Shown here piece by piece: positions 41,970 through 50,471 of a DNA stretch of 64,000 bases. Below the pieces are notes generated by a model. It saw only the letters and a list, made by a program, of their open reading frames with translations. It was not told the DNA's origin and searched no databases. Source of the stretch: an uncultured Muribaculaceae bacterium (GTDB lineage Bacteria > Bacteroidota > Bacteroidia > Bacteroidales > Muribaculaceae); the NCBI GenBank assembly GCA_910587475.1, contig CAJUMR010000008.1:24764-88763 (forward strand). Direction: 5' to 3'. A program made the position numbers and the translations under genes. The number at the start of each line of letters is the position of its first letter. Within the stretch, counting starts at the first letter, position 1.

Positions 41970-42754
41970 CGTCGGTCGGCAGGATGTGTCAGGCCGGTGG
42001 CCTTGACGTAGTTTTTGACTTGCTGGAACAGCTCGGTGGCGAACACGAAATCGTTAAGGGCTTCGTTGGCCGTGGTGTAGATCTGGGTCATGTCGCCGAC
42101 CCATTCGCGATGGCCTTTGTTGATGAAAATGATGTTTTCACCGATTCCAAGCACCGAGTTCATATCGTGGGTGTTGATCACCGTTGTGATTTCGTATTCA
42201 TGGGTGATGTCGCTCAGCAGTTCGTCGATCAGTATCGATGTCTTGGGGTCGAGACCCGAGTTAGGTTCGTCGCAGAAAAGGTATTTGGGGTTCAATGCGA
42301 TTGCACGTGCAATGGCCACGCGCTTCTGCATGCCTCCTGATATCTCGGATGGATATTTGTTTTCAGCTCCGGTAAGATTGACGCGGTTGATGCAGAAATG
42401 TGCGCGTTCGAGCATCTCCTCGCGCGACATGTCGGTGAACATCACCAGTGGAAACATTACGTTGCCGAGTACCGTTTCGGAGTCAAACAGCGCCGATCCT
42501 TGAAATAGCATGCCGATTTCTTTTCGGAGATCCTTGACTTCGTGTGCGGGCATCGTGACGAGGTTGCGGCCGTCAAACAGGATGCTGCCGCCGTCGGGTT
42601 GCAGGAGGCCGACAAGCGATTTCATCAGCACTGTTTTGCCCGATCCGCTCTGACCGATGATCAGGTTGGTCTTGCCGGTGTAGAACGTTGCACTGACATC
42701 GTGAAGGACAGTGCGTCCGTCAAACGATTTTACGATGTTCTTTACTTCGATCAT
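41966..42754 (-). CDS. mlaF: ABC transporter ATP-binding protein (MlaF-like)
   Basis: A 262-residue ATPase. Walker A GQSGSGKTVLMKSLV, the signature EISGGMQKRVAIAR and Walker B KYLFCDEPNSGLDPKT are all present. It pairs with the MlaE-like permease, whose gene overlaps it by 4 bases, as a lipid-transport ABC module. No MCE-domain MlaD gene lies adjacent, as is often found in other genomes. Confidence 0.9.
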   Translation of the reverse strand: MIEVKNIVKSFDGRTVLHDVSATFYTGKTNLIIGQSGSGKTVLMKSLVGLLQPDGGSILFDGRNLVTMPAHEVKDLRKEIGMLFQGSALFDSETVLGNVMFPLVMFTDMSREEMLERAHFCINRVNLTGAENKYPSEISGGMQKRVAIARAIALNPKYLFCDEPNSGLDPKTSILIDELLSDITHEYEITTVINTHDMNSVLGIGENIIFINKGHREWVGDMTQIYTTANEALNDFVFATELFQQVKNYVKATGLTHPADRR

Positions 42755-43500
42755 TGCAGCAGAAGTTTTGTAAGTAACACATCAAAGAGCAGGATGAGGA
42801 TGCTGCTCGATACGACTCCGTTGGTGCTCGCTTTGCCGACATCGAGAGCTCCGCCCTTGACGTAGTAGCCGAAAAATGATGCGACCGATGCGATTATAAA
42901 TGCAAAGAAGAGCGATTTTATAAGTCCATACCAGACGTACCATTCGATAAAAAGAGCCTGAAGACCATAGACATAGCGCGAGACTGTGATGATGTCGGTC
43001 AGCAATGCTACAAGGTAGCCGCCGATCAGCGATGTGCCGATACAGATTATCACCAGGGCCGGCATGAACAGGACAAATGCTATGATTTTGGGCAGAACGA
43101 GGAAATTGCAGGAATTGACACCCATGATCTCAAGGGCGTCGATCTGCTCGGTGACGCGCATCGTGCCGATTTCTGAGGCTATGTTCGATCCGACTTTGCC
43201 CGCGAGGATCAGACACAGGATCGAATTGGAAAATTCGAGCAGCACTATGTCGCGGGTGGCAAGTCCGACTGAGTAAGCCGGAATGAGCGGCGATGATATG
43301 TTGAGTTGCATCTGTATGGCTATCACCGCGCCGATAAACAGCGAGATGACAATAACCAATGGGATGGAGTCGATGCCGAGTTTGGAGACTTCGGATATGG
43401 TGCGTCTGCCGAACACGCCCCAACGGTCGGGCAGGGCGAACACACGTTTTATAAATAGGCAGTAACGGCCAAAAGTTGCGAGTGAGTTGGTGATCAACAT
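42751..43500 (-). CDS. mlaE: MlaE-like lipid transport permease
   Basis: A 249-residue membrane protein of the MlaE/YrbE family. SKLGIDSIPLVIVISLFIGA, LLEFSNSILCLILAGKVGS and RVTEQIDALEIMGVN are diagnostic; the last is the EQxxAL-type coupling helix. The ATG at 43500 begins MLITNSLATFGRY; the open frame upstream is not coding. It moves phospholipids between inner and outer membrane with MlaF. Confidence 0.9.
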   Translation of the reverse strand: MLITNSLATFGRYCLFIKRVFALPDRWGVFGRRTISEVSKLGIDSIPLVIVISLFIGAVIAIQMQLNISSPLIPAYSVGLATRDIVLLEFSNSILCLILAGKVGSNIASEIGTMRVTEQIDALEIMGVNSCNFLVLPKIIAFVLFMPALVIICIGTSLIGGYLVALLTDIITVSRYVYGLQALFIEWYVWYGLIKSLFFAFIIASVASFFGYYVKGGALDVGKASTNGVVSSSILILLFDVLLTKLLLQ

Positions 43501-43700
43501 GAATATGTAGTTTGATTTATCACTTATGACGACAAAGTTACAACAAAAAAAGGAGATAATGTTTGTCGGCAGTGGTGCAGTTTTGGCAAAAAAGTCGTCA
43601 ATGGTTATATTGTTGTCGGGCGATTGTCCGACGATGGTTGTCGGTAAGTTGTTGAATTGCAACCCTACTTTAAATTTGTTGCAAAAAATGTTTGAGAAAA

Positions 43701-43732
43701 GTTGCATGTTTGGGAAAATCGCCGTACCTTTG
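43701..43732 (+). promoter_or_regulatory. Promoter of tRNA-His
   Basis: GTTG at 43701-43704 (one mismatch to TTTG), a 20-base spacer and TACCTTTG at 43725-43732, 17 bases before the tRNA. Confidence 0.6.
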
Positions 43733-43749
43733 CAGTGCTTTTAGAAAAT

Positions 43750-43824
<75 letters not shown>

Positions 43825-43836
43825 CTAAATCCACAC

Positions 43837-43872
43837 AGCGTCTTTGCTTATTGAAGTGAAGACGCTTTTTTC
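43837..43872 (+). terminator. Terminator after tRNA-His
   Basis: An 8-bp stem AGCGTCTT (43837-43844) with AAGACGCT (43859-43866), followed by a T-run. Confidence 0.85.
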
Positions 43873-44026
43873 GTTTTTGAGATTGCGGGAAGATGATGGT
43901 ATTGTCTCTTATGCATTCCCGCTTAATATAATTAATGTAGACGGATGGCGTCGGCCACGGTTGAACGCGATGACATTGGTGAGACCGCCTGCATCTGTCG
44001 TTTTTTTAATAATATCTTGTAATGTC

Positions 44027-44812
44027 ATGACTGATAACGATCTTAAGGAATTGCTCGATGCAGAGGCGCATAGAATCAACAGCCTCGATTTTGTGGTTGA
44101 AGATCCTGTGCAGTTTCCTCGGCGGTTCTCCGACAAGCGCGACATCGAGATCACTGCGTTGCTGATCTCTACGATCGCATGGGGTAAGCGCTCGATGATA
44201 TGCCGTAACGCCGACCGAATTTTGGCGCTGATGGACGGGCAGCCTTATAAGTATGTGATGGACGAGGGCTATGAAGATTTGCCCGACTGCAACATCCACC
44301 GCACATTTTTTGCAAAAAACATGCGTCACTATCTGCGGGGGCTGCATTCGATCTACAGCCGTCACGGCTCACTCGAAGATTTTGCAGGGAAATCGCTTGC
44401 CGGCAAGGATGAGCACCTGTCATGGCATCTTGCCGAAGCGATCAACCGTGAGCTTGCAGCAGCAAACGGAGGCGTGAGCGATTGCCGCTGTATGCCGCTG
44501 GGACTCGACAAATCGGCGCTCAAGCGTTTCAACATGGCGTTGCGTTGGCTTGTGAGAGATGACGGCATCGTCGATCTCGGGGTGTGGAAAGCGATAAAGC
44601 CGAGTCAGCTGTATGTGCCTCTTGATGTGCATGTCGGCAATATTTCCCGTCAGCTCGGCCTTTTGACCCGTAAAGCCAACGATCGCGCAGCCGTGGAGGA
44701 GCTGACAGGACGACTGCGTAAGTTCAATGCCGAAGATCCTACGCTCTACGATTTTGCGTTGTTCGGCATCGGTGTGAGCGGTCGCGGCGGCGAGCTTGCC
44801 AAGGCTGACTGA
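44027..44812 (+). CDS. TIGR02757 family protein
   Basis: A 261-residue protein with segments FSDKRDIEITALLISTIAWG, GKRSMICRNADRILALMDGQ, RFNMALRWLVRDDGIVDLG and SQLYVPLDVHVGNISRQLGL. These match the TIGR02757 (DUF2400) family, widespread in Bacteroidetes and some delta-proteobacteria and of unknown function. The reading frame is open from upstream, but the ATG at 44027 gives the usual family length and N-terminus. It lies downstream of tRNA-His. Confidence 0.85.
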   Translation: MTDNDLKELLDAEAHRINSLDFVVEDPVQFPRRFSDKRDIEITALLISTIAWGKRSMICRNADRILALMDGQPYKYVMDEGYEDLPDCNIHRTFFAKNMRHYLRGLHSIYSRHGSLEDFAGKSLAGKDEHLSWHLAEAINRELAAANGGVSDCRCMPLGLDKSALKRFNMALRWLVRDDGIVDLGVWKAIKPSQLYVPLDVHVGNISRQLGLLTRKANDRAAVEELTGRLRKFNAEDPTLYDFALFGIGVSGRGGELAKAD

Positions 44813-44897
44813 ATGAATGTCGGGTAATTTACGTCCGATTTATTTTTTAAGAAGGCCTAAACGTATTATCTTTGCGTATGAAAAAAGATAATTTGCT

Positions 44898-46400
44898 ATG
44901 CTGAAAATAATTAGGATAACGCTTGCGCTGCTGTGTCTCGTCGCTGCAACATTGCTTTTTGTCGACGTCAGCGGTTTTGCCGCCCGGCATTTGGCGTGGC
45001 TGCCGCGATTACAATTTATGACGGCGTTGCTGTCGCTCAATGCTGTGGTGATAGCCGCTTTGATATTGCTGACTCTTGTGCTTGGCCGCGTGTATTGCTC
45101 GGTGATATGTCCGTTGGGCGTGTTTCAGGATGTGATCAACCGGTTGCGTAGCCGTTTCGGCGGTAAAAAATCAAGAAACCGATTTGGGTTCAAGCCCGAA
45201 CGCAAGATTTTGCGATATGGTTTTCTGGCGCTGTTTGCCGTGCTTGTCGCCCTCGGACTGACTCATGTGACAGCCATGGCTATGGCCGGGCTGCTCGACC
45301 CCTACAGTGCCTTCGGGCGCATTGCGTCAGAGCTGTTTGCTCCGGTCTACGACGGAGCTTGCAATCTGTTGGCCGACTGGAGTGAGTCGCAGGGCAACTA
45401 TTATTTCACGCGAGTGGCTTATGTCACACGTGTCCCGCTGTTGATCGTTGCAGCCCTGACGTTTGTTGTGGTGGTTGTTTTCGCGTGGATCGGCGGACGC
45501 AGCTACTGCAATATGATCTGTCCGGTCGGCACAATTTTAGGTTTACTGAGCCGTAATGCTCTGCTACGGCCTGTCATTGACACATCGTTGTGCAACGGTT
45601 GCCGGAAGTGTGAACGCAATTGCAAGGCATCGTGTATCGACGGAAAAAATCACCGTATCGATTATTCGAGGTGTGTGGTGTGTATGGATTGCATAGGCAA
45701 TTGTTCTCAGCATGCCATCAGCTTCAGTCCCGTTCTGAAAAAAACTAAGAATGACGGTCGGGCTGTCGACGGTGCGCGGCGACGCTTCATCGTCACCGGT
45801 GCCGCTCTTGCCGGATCGTTGGCTGCTGCGGCTCATAAGGAAGGCGACGGAGCGCTTGCACCGGTGAAAATGAAAAAACGCGCCGTGCGTCTTACCGATA
45901 TAGTTCCCGCGGGAGCCAAGAGCGCCGCAAATCTGAGATCCCACTGCACGGCTTGCCAATTGTGCATAAGTTCATGCCCTGACGAAGTGCTGCAGCCGTC
46001 GACCGATCTCACTACATTCATGCAACCGGTCATGTGGTACAACAAGGGATATTGCCGTCCGGAGTGTACACGCTGTTCAGACGTTTGTCCGACCGGGGCG
46101 ATAGAGCCGGTCAGCGTGGAGGAGAAAAGTTCTGTCAAGATAGGAACGGCTGTGGTCGATGCTGACCGTTGCATATCGGTGGCCGACGGGAAGCATTGCG
46201 GGCTGTGTTCGCGCAGTTGTCCCGCCGGGGCCATCGAAATGGTGAAGATCGACGGTAACATGCGCCCTGTGGTCAACGAGGGTGCGTGCATCGGGTGCGG
46301 ATCATGTGAATATCATTGTCCGGTCGGCACAGCCGGACATCTGCCGTCTGAGCGTGCGGCGATCTATGTCGAGGGTCTCAGTGAACATCGTTTAATCTGA
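44898..46400 (+). CDS. NapH/NapG-like membrane polyferredoxin fusion
   Basis: A 500-residue protein. The N-terminal half has about five membrane segments with NapH-type CSVICPLGVFQDVI and CNMICPVGTILGLL. Ferredoxin motifs follow: CNGCRKCERNC, CVVCMDCIGNC. In the middle, ARRRFIVTGAALAGSLAAAA resembles a twin-arginine signal. The C-terminal half adds four more cluster motifs, including CTACQLCISSCP and CIGCGSCEYHCP. This looks like a NapH-like membrane domain joined to a NapG-like ferredoxin domain. It is 11 bases from a Tat-type aldo/keto reductase and probably feeds it electrons. A TATCTTTG box is at 44867-44874. Confidence 0.85.
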   Translation: MLKIIRITLALLCLVAATLLFVDVSGFAARHLAWLPRLQFMTALLSLNAVVIAALILLTLVLGRVYCSVICPLGVFQDVINRLRSRFGGKKSRNRFGFKPERKILRYGFLALFAVLVALGLTHVTAMAMAGLLDPYSAFGRIASELFAPVYDGACNLLADWSESQGNYYFTRVAYVTRVPLLIVAALTFVVVVVFAWIGGRSYCNMICPVGTILGLLSRNALLRPVIDTSLCNGCRKCERNCKASCIDGKNHRIDYSRCVVCMDCIGNCSQHAISFSPVLKKTKNDGRAVDGARRRFIVTGAALAGSLAAAAHKEGDGALAPVKMKKRAVRLTDIVPAGAKSAANLRSHCTACQLCISSCPDEVLQPSTDLTTFMQPVMWYNKGYCRPECTRCSDVCPTGAIEPVSVEEKSSVKIGTAVVDADRCISVADGKHCGLCSRSCPAGAIEMVKIDGNMRPVVNEGACIGCGSCEYHCPVGTAGHLPSERAAIYVEGLSEHRLI

Positions 46401-46411
46401 TAAAGGTGGCT

Positions 46412-47809
46412 ATGGACGAAAAAAAATACGAAGGAAACAGTCGGCGCAGGTTTCTGCGTCACCTTGGCATCGGAGCGATTGCCGGAGCATTTGTGTCGTG
46501 TGGCGGAAAGATCGGCCAGGATCAGACGGCCGGCGAGAAGAAATCAGGCGAAATGACCAAGCGTCTGAACCCCAATTCGGGCGACAGGGTGTCGCTGATA
46601 GGTTACGGATGTATGCGCCTGCCGTTGATCGACGACCCGTCGAAACCCGACCGCGACGGAGGCATCGACCAGGAGAAGGTCAATGGCCATGTCGACTATG
46701 CGCTGGCCCACGGAGTGAATTATTTCGACACATCGCCGGCCTATTGCAAAGGACGGTCGGAGCATGCGATGGGCATCGCTCTGAGCCGGCATCCGCGCGA
46801 CAGTTATTATATAGCGACCAAATTGTCGAATTTCGACCCGTCGACATGGCCTCGCGAGAAATCGATAGCCATGTTTGAGACCTCGTTGAAGGAGTTGCAG
46901 ACCGATTATGTCGATTATCTTCTGCTTCACGCCATCGGCATGGGAGGCATGGACTCGTACAGAGGCCGCTATGTCGACAACGGTATGCTCGACTATCTTA
47001 AGGAGCAGAAAGCAGCAGGGCGCATCCGCAATCTCGGGTTTTCGTACCATGGTGATGTGGCGGTGTTCAACCATCTTCTCGAGATGATGGACCGCGGGGA
47101 GGTGCATTGGGATTTTGCACAGATACAGCTCAACTACATTGACTGGCACAATGCCAAAAAAGTCAATCCCCGCAACACCGACGCTGAGTATCTCTACGGT
47201 GAGCTGCACCGTCGTGGCATACCGGCTGTGATAATGGAGCCGCTGCTCGGCGGCCGGCTTGCTTCGGCGACCGCTCCGGTGGCAGCCAAGATGAAGCAGC
47301 GCCGCCCCGACGACAGCGTCGCATCATGGGCTTTCCGCTATGCAGGCACTCCCGAAGGCATACTCACGGTGCTCAGTGGCATGACATATCTCGACCATCT
47401 GAAAGAAAATGTCGCAACATATTCGCCCCTCGATCCGGTGACGGATGAAGAAAAGGATTTTCTCGAAATACTGGCTCTTGAAATACTGGCCAATAATGAG
47501 ATACCATGTACCGACTGCCGCTATTGCATGCCGTGTCCCTACGGTATCAACATCCCGGCCATCTTTGCACACTATAACAAATGTCTGAAGGACGATAATG
47601 TCAGCCGTGACACGCGTGATCCGCACTACAACAGCGCGCGGCGAGCATTTCTTGTGGGCTACGACCGGACTGTGCCCAAGCTTCGTCAGGCCGACCGTTG
47701 CATTGCCTGCGGGGAGTGTGTGCATTCTTGCCCGCAGTCGATCGCCATACCCGCGCGGCTCAAGGATATCAGCGATTACGTCAACCGCCTTAAGGCCGGC
47801 AAGGCATAG
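46412..47809 (+). CDS. Tat-type aldo/keto reductase with C-terminal ferredoxin motifs
   Basis: A 465-residue protein. The N-terminus SRRRFLRHLGIGAIAGAFVS C combines a twin-arginine motif with a cysteine that could be a lipobox. The aldo/keto reductase barrel has NYFDTSPAYCKGRSEHAMG, DYVDYLLLHAIG and AQIQLNYIDWH. Two 4Fe-4S motifs near the end are CTDCRYCMPCP and CIACGECVHSCP. It is probably exported and anchored outside the cytoplasm, receiving electrons from the upstream polyferredoxin. Start ATG 46412 is preferred over a GTG six bases before. Confidence 0.85.
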   Translation: MDEKKYEGNSRRRFLRHLGIGAIAGAFVSCGGKIGQDQTAGEKKSGEMTKRLNPNSGDRVSLIGYGCMRLPLIDDPSKPDRDGGIDQEKVNGHVDYALAHGVNYFDTSPAYCKGRSEHAMGIALSRHPRDSYYIATKLSNFDPSTWPREKSIAMFETSLKELQTDYVDYLLLHAIGMGGMDSYRGRYVDNGMLDYLKEQKAAGRIRNLGFSYHGDVAVFNHLLEMMDRGEVHWDFAQIQLNYIDWHNAKKVNPRNTDAEYLYGELHRRGIPAVIMEPLLGGRLASATAPVAAKMKQRRPDDSVASWAFRYAGTPEGILTVLSGMTYLDHLKENVATYSPLDPVTDEEKDFLEILALEILANNEIPCTDCRYCMPCPYGINIPAIFAHYNKCLKDDNVSRDTRDPHYNSARRAFLVGYDRTVPKLRQADRCIACGECVHSCPQSIAIPARLKDISDYVNRLKAGKA

Positions 47810-47869
47810 CCGATGAAAACATTTTATCCGGCTTGTGCATTATAATTGTATAATCAACATTCATCCATT

Positions 47870-48958
47870 ATGACATCACGTCCGTACACATTCGACAGGG
47901 TAGTGCGCATGGTTCTCGGTGTTGCAGCTGTAATCGGAGCGGTTTGGCTGATCGACACCCTTGAATATGTGCTGTTGCCTTTCTGTCTGGCTTGCCTGAT
48001 CGCCTATCTGCTCGATCCGCTTGTGGAATTTAACAGAAATATCAACCATCTGAAAGGGCGTGCTGTAGCAACACTGCTCACCTTGGTCGAGGTGACGCTT
48101 GTCATCGGCGTGGTGTGCTATTTCTGTGTGCCGTCGATCATCGGCGAGATCAATCAGATGAAAGCATTGGTCAAGGACTATACACCGGCTCATGCTGCCG
48201 TGCCCTATGTGCCCGAACAGGTGCATGAATACATCAATCGCTTCCTTTCGTCGGAAAATATCAGATCGCTGCTCGACAGCGACAACATAGAGACTTTTCT
48301 CGACAAGGGATCGACTCTGCTCTCGGCCTCGATCGATTTTTTGAAGCGCACGGTGCAGTGGCTTCTGACGTTTGTCTATGTGATTTTCATTTTGCTCGAC
48401 TATGAACAGCTGATGAAGAGCTTCCGCCAGCTTGTGCCGCCCAAGTACCGCAAGATCGCATATCGCATCGAAGATGACATAAAGACCAACATGAACCACT
48501 ATTTCCGCGGTCAGGCGCTGATCGCGCTGTTTGCTGCGGTGTTCTACTGCATCGGTTTTTCGATTGTCGGCATACCGCTGTCGATCGTCCTCGGCATATT
48601 GGTCGGAGTGCTGTACATGATACCTTATTTCCAGTATATCACCCTGATACCGGTTGCCGTGGTCTGTCTGATCTATTCGATGGGCGGACAGGCCGATTTC
48701 TGGCCCGTGTTCGGCCAGTGTCTGCTGGTCTATGTTATCAGCCAAAGTGTCTGCGACTATATTCTCACTCCGAAAATCATGGGTAAGGCCATGGGGCTCA
48801 ATCCGGCCATCATATTGTTTTCGCTCTCAGTGTGGGGAACGTTGCTCGGCTTGATAGGCATGATCATAGCATTACCGTTGACCACGCTTCTGCTGGCTTA
48901 CTATCAGCAGTATGTCATCGATCGTCCGGCGTCCGCCGCTCAGTCGTCGGATGAGTGA
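47870..48958 (+). CDS. AI-2E family permease
   Basis: A 362-residue protein of the AI-2E/TqsA/PerM family with eight membrane segments. LLPFCLACLIAYLLDPLVEF begins the family core and RRLVPPKYR-like FRQLVPPKYRKIAYRIEDDI and PYFQYITLIPVAVV are later motifs. Members move AI-2, sodium or other solutes; the substrate here is unknown. The start at 47870 follows a non-coding extension. It ends 19 bases inside the convergent lipoprotein gene. Confidence 0.88.
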   Translation: MTSRPYTFDRVVRMVLGVAAVIGAVWLIDTLEYVLLPFCLACLIAYLLDPLVEFNRNINHLKGRAVATLLTLVEVTLVIGVVCYFCVPSIIGEINQMKALVKDYTPAHAAVPYVPEQVHEYINRFLSSENIRSLLDSDNIETFLDKGSTLLSASIDFLKRTVQWLLTFVYVIFILLDYEQLMKSFRQLVPPKYRKIAYRIEDDIKTNMNHYFRGQALIALFAAVFYCIGFSIVGIPLSIVLGILVGVLYMIPYFQYITLIPVAVVCLIYSMGGQADFWPVFGQCLLVYVISQSVCDYILTPKIMGKAMGLNPAIILFSLSVWGTLLGLIGMIIALPLTTLLLAYYQQYVIDRPASAAQSSDE

Positions 48959-50349
48959 ACGTAGGCACCGAGGTCAGGTTGCTGGCCGCGGGCGAGTCCG
49001 TAGCCGTCGGTCATGGCGCGCGGCGAAGTCAGTGACGGATCGGCCGCTCCGATTGCCGGAGACCCGGGCTTAAGACGATAGTCGAAGATGTAATCGTTGC
49101 GGACTGTGTAGTAGAGCGGATCTTCACCCCAGAGACAAGCCAGGAAATTGTCGTCGTCGCTGCCGTTGCTCTTGAGCAGGCAGTTGCGGAGCATCACGTC
49201 TGTGCCGTTGAGGTCGCCGTGCGAGAGATCGGCTCCGAGGCCGTAGATGATCGAGTTATCGATAACGGCGCGGGCATACGGGAAGTCCGACAGATCGTCA
49301 GTGTCGCCGTTGATATGGCTGAAGGCTATTGCCGGGCCTGAGATTGCGGCGAAAAGATAGTAGTTGGCAAATGTGCAGTGGTTGAACGAGTGAGAGCCGC
49401 CATGCAGCAGTACGAGGCCGCCTCCGCCTTCGGCAAACTCACATCCTGCTGCATCGACTGACGCGTGGATAGCTGCAAGCACCGTCGAGCCTGAATTGCG
49501 CAGACGGCAGTTGAGCATTGTCAGCGTTGTCGCTCCCGCTTCAGCCTCCGATCCGTCGACCGTAACGCCGTAGGTCGTGTTTTTTATTATAGTGTTAGCG
49601 AGGTCGCCGGTAGAGCCTGAGCTGAATATCACACCCTGCCATTGGCGCGACATGAGGTCGAATGATATGTCTGACACAACGTTGCCTGTGCGGTCGCCTG
49701 AAAGGATTACGGGAGCGTCGGTCGTGCCGTTTGCTACAAGAGAGCCGTCGACGGCCAGATAGGCTCCGTCGTGGAAGCACAGTCTCGCACCTTCGTTCAG
49801 TGTCAGGGTAGCTCCTTCGGCCACGACGAGCGAGTCGAATATCTGGTAAGGTTTCGGAGAGTCGAAGACGATGTCGGAGGTGATTGTCTGTCCGTAGAGG
49901 CGGTTGACGTCCTGGCCGAAAGCCGAAAGAACAACGCTTTGCGACACACCGTTGGTCGAGAAGTCGACATAAGCGTTTATTTCGATGGGAATGTCTTCCA
50001 GCGAAGGCGGCAATGTGGCTTCAACAAAGATAAATATAGAGTCTTTGCCACGGATTTCGACGTTGGAGAATTCACGCCCGCTGAAGCCGTCGACGTTGAG
50101 TCTGAAAAATCCGGCACCTTCGCCAGAGAGGCCGATGCGGTCGATCGACAATGACTTCGACGCCGGGTTGGCCACGGTGAAGCGGTGTGTAGTGGTCATC
50201 TGTTCGGTGAATACTACTCCCATCTTGAGCGTATCGGTCGAAAACACCGGCTGGTCTGACGGCGATGTGGTGAAACTGTCGTCGATACATGCTGTCAGTG
50301 CGGTCAATGCTGTTGCTATTATTATAATGTAGTGGAGTAGTTGTCTCAT
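48940..50349 (-). CDS. Parallel beta-helix lipoprotein
   Basis: A 469-residue protein. The signal IIIIATALTALTAC has a lipobox cysteine near residue 21. An ASH-like beta domain (TTHRFTVANPASKSLSIDRI) is followed by a right-handed beta-helix with repeated short strands (LVVAEGATLTLNEGARLCF, GTTDAPVILSGDRTGN, GSHSFNHCTFANYY). It probably sits at the cell surface. No substrate is evident. Its 3' end overlaps the convergent AI-2E gene by 19 bases. Confidence 0.75.
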   Translation of the reverse strand: MRQLLHYIIIIATALTALTACIDDSFTTSPSDQPVFSTDTLKMGVVFTEQMTTTHRFTVANPASKSLSIDRIGLSGEGAGFFRLNVDGFSGREFSNVEIRGKDSIFIFVEATLPPSLEDIPIEINAYVDFSTNGVSQSVVLSAFGQDVNRLYGQTITSDIVFDSPKPYQIFDSLVVAEGATLTLNEGARLCFHDGAYLAVDGSLVANGTTDAPVILSGDRTGNVVSDISFDLMSRQWQGVIFSSGSTGDLANTIIKNTTYGVTVDGSEAEAGATTLTMLNCRLRNSGSTVLAAIHASVDAAGCEFAEGGGGLVLLHGGSHSFNHCTFANYYLFAAISGPAIAFSHINGDTDDLSDFPYARAVIDNSIIYGLGADLSHGDLNGTDVMLRNCLLKSNGSDDDNFLACLWGEDPLYYTVRNDYIFDYRLKPGSPAIGAADPSLTSPRAMTDGYGLARGQQPDLGAYVHSSDD

Positions 50350-50471
50350 ATTGATTTTTTTGTGCTATTATTTAACGTTGTGATGACTTAAATATTATGA
50401 CCGGCTATTTTTTTGATTCGTTTTGGCCTGACTTTTTGACAAGTTCGTTACCTTTGTAAGATAAATAATAA

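Noticed and set aside
44878..44904. Eight-codon leader frame overlapping the polyferredoxin start
   Set aside because: It begins before the predicted transcription start and shows no attenuator.
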